Shown here in pieces: positions 18,049-18,049 of a DNA stretch of 18,049 bases; within the stretch, counting starts at the first letter, position 1, and the number at the start of each line of letters is the position of its first letter. Below the pieces are notes generated by a model, which searched no databases, was not told the DNA's origin, and was given only the letters and a program-made list of their open reading frames with translations. A program made the translations under genes and the position numbers. The stretch is from positions 1 to 18,049 of the forward strand of contig NW_013654606.1 in assembly GCF_000499385.1 (NCBI RefSeq), written 5' to 3'. This stretch comes from Eimeria necatrix. Lineage: Eukaryota; Apicomplexa; Conoidasida; Eucoccidiorida; Eimeriidae.

Positions 18049-18049
18049 C

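Overview
The window looks like nuclear DNA of an apicomplexan of the Eimeria type (a coccidian; Eimeria tenella-like is my best guess). The reasons are dense CAG/CTG triplet runs read as poly-Ala, poly-Gln, poly-Ser or poly-Leu, AGGGTTT-type telomere-like repeats inside an intron, many short exons with GT..AG borders, and proteins resembling plant-type families. The organism is an inference. No rRNA, tRNA, insertion sequence or CRISPR array was recognised.

Layout. Positions 1-467 (minus strand) hold the N-terminal part of a multi-span membrane protein that runs off the left edge. Positions 540-4650 are mostly non-coding: an AT-rich stretch, interrupted CAG arrays (one a CAG/CTG palindrome), and a field of GGGGCCCC-type palindromic decamers. 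A possible small Trp-rich protein lies at 4144-4398.

The main feature is a plus-strand gene of at least 14 exons from about 5052 (possibly 4558) to 12858 (or 13403). It encodes a large MscS/MSL-type mechanosensitive channel of about 1,400-1,550 residues. I rebuilt the exons by matching splice signals and reading phase. Nearly all junctions are phase-consistent, and the C-terminal third matches the MscS core: a last pore-lining helix, the PYNVGDRV beta-domain motif, and a C-terminal domain like that of plant MSL proteins. A degenerate EF-hand sits just before the last two membrane helices. Long low-complexity inserts separate the membrane blocks.

Downstream (14698-16276) are exons resembling the C-terminal half of a SLC35C2/triose-phosphate-translocator-like transporter (DMT superfamily). 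I could not find its N-terminal half, so it may be a gene with unrecognised exons or a decaying copy. From 16277 to 17685 I see no convincing gene. The right edge (17686-18048) has an open minus-strand frame in a strongly G/T-skewed stretch.

The channel and the transporter are both membrane proteins on the same strand, but nothing in the sequence links their functions.
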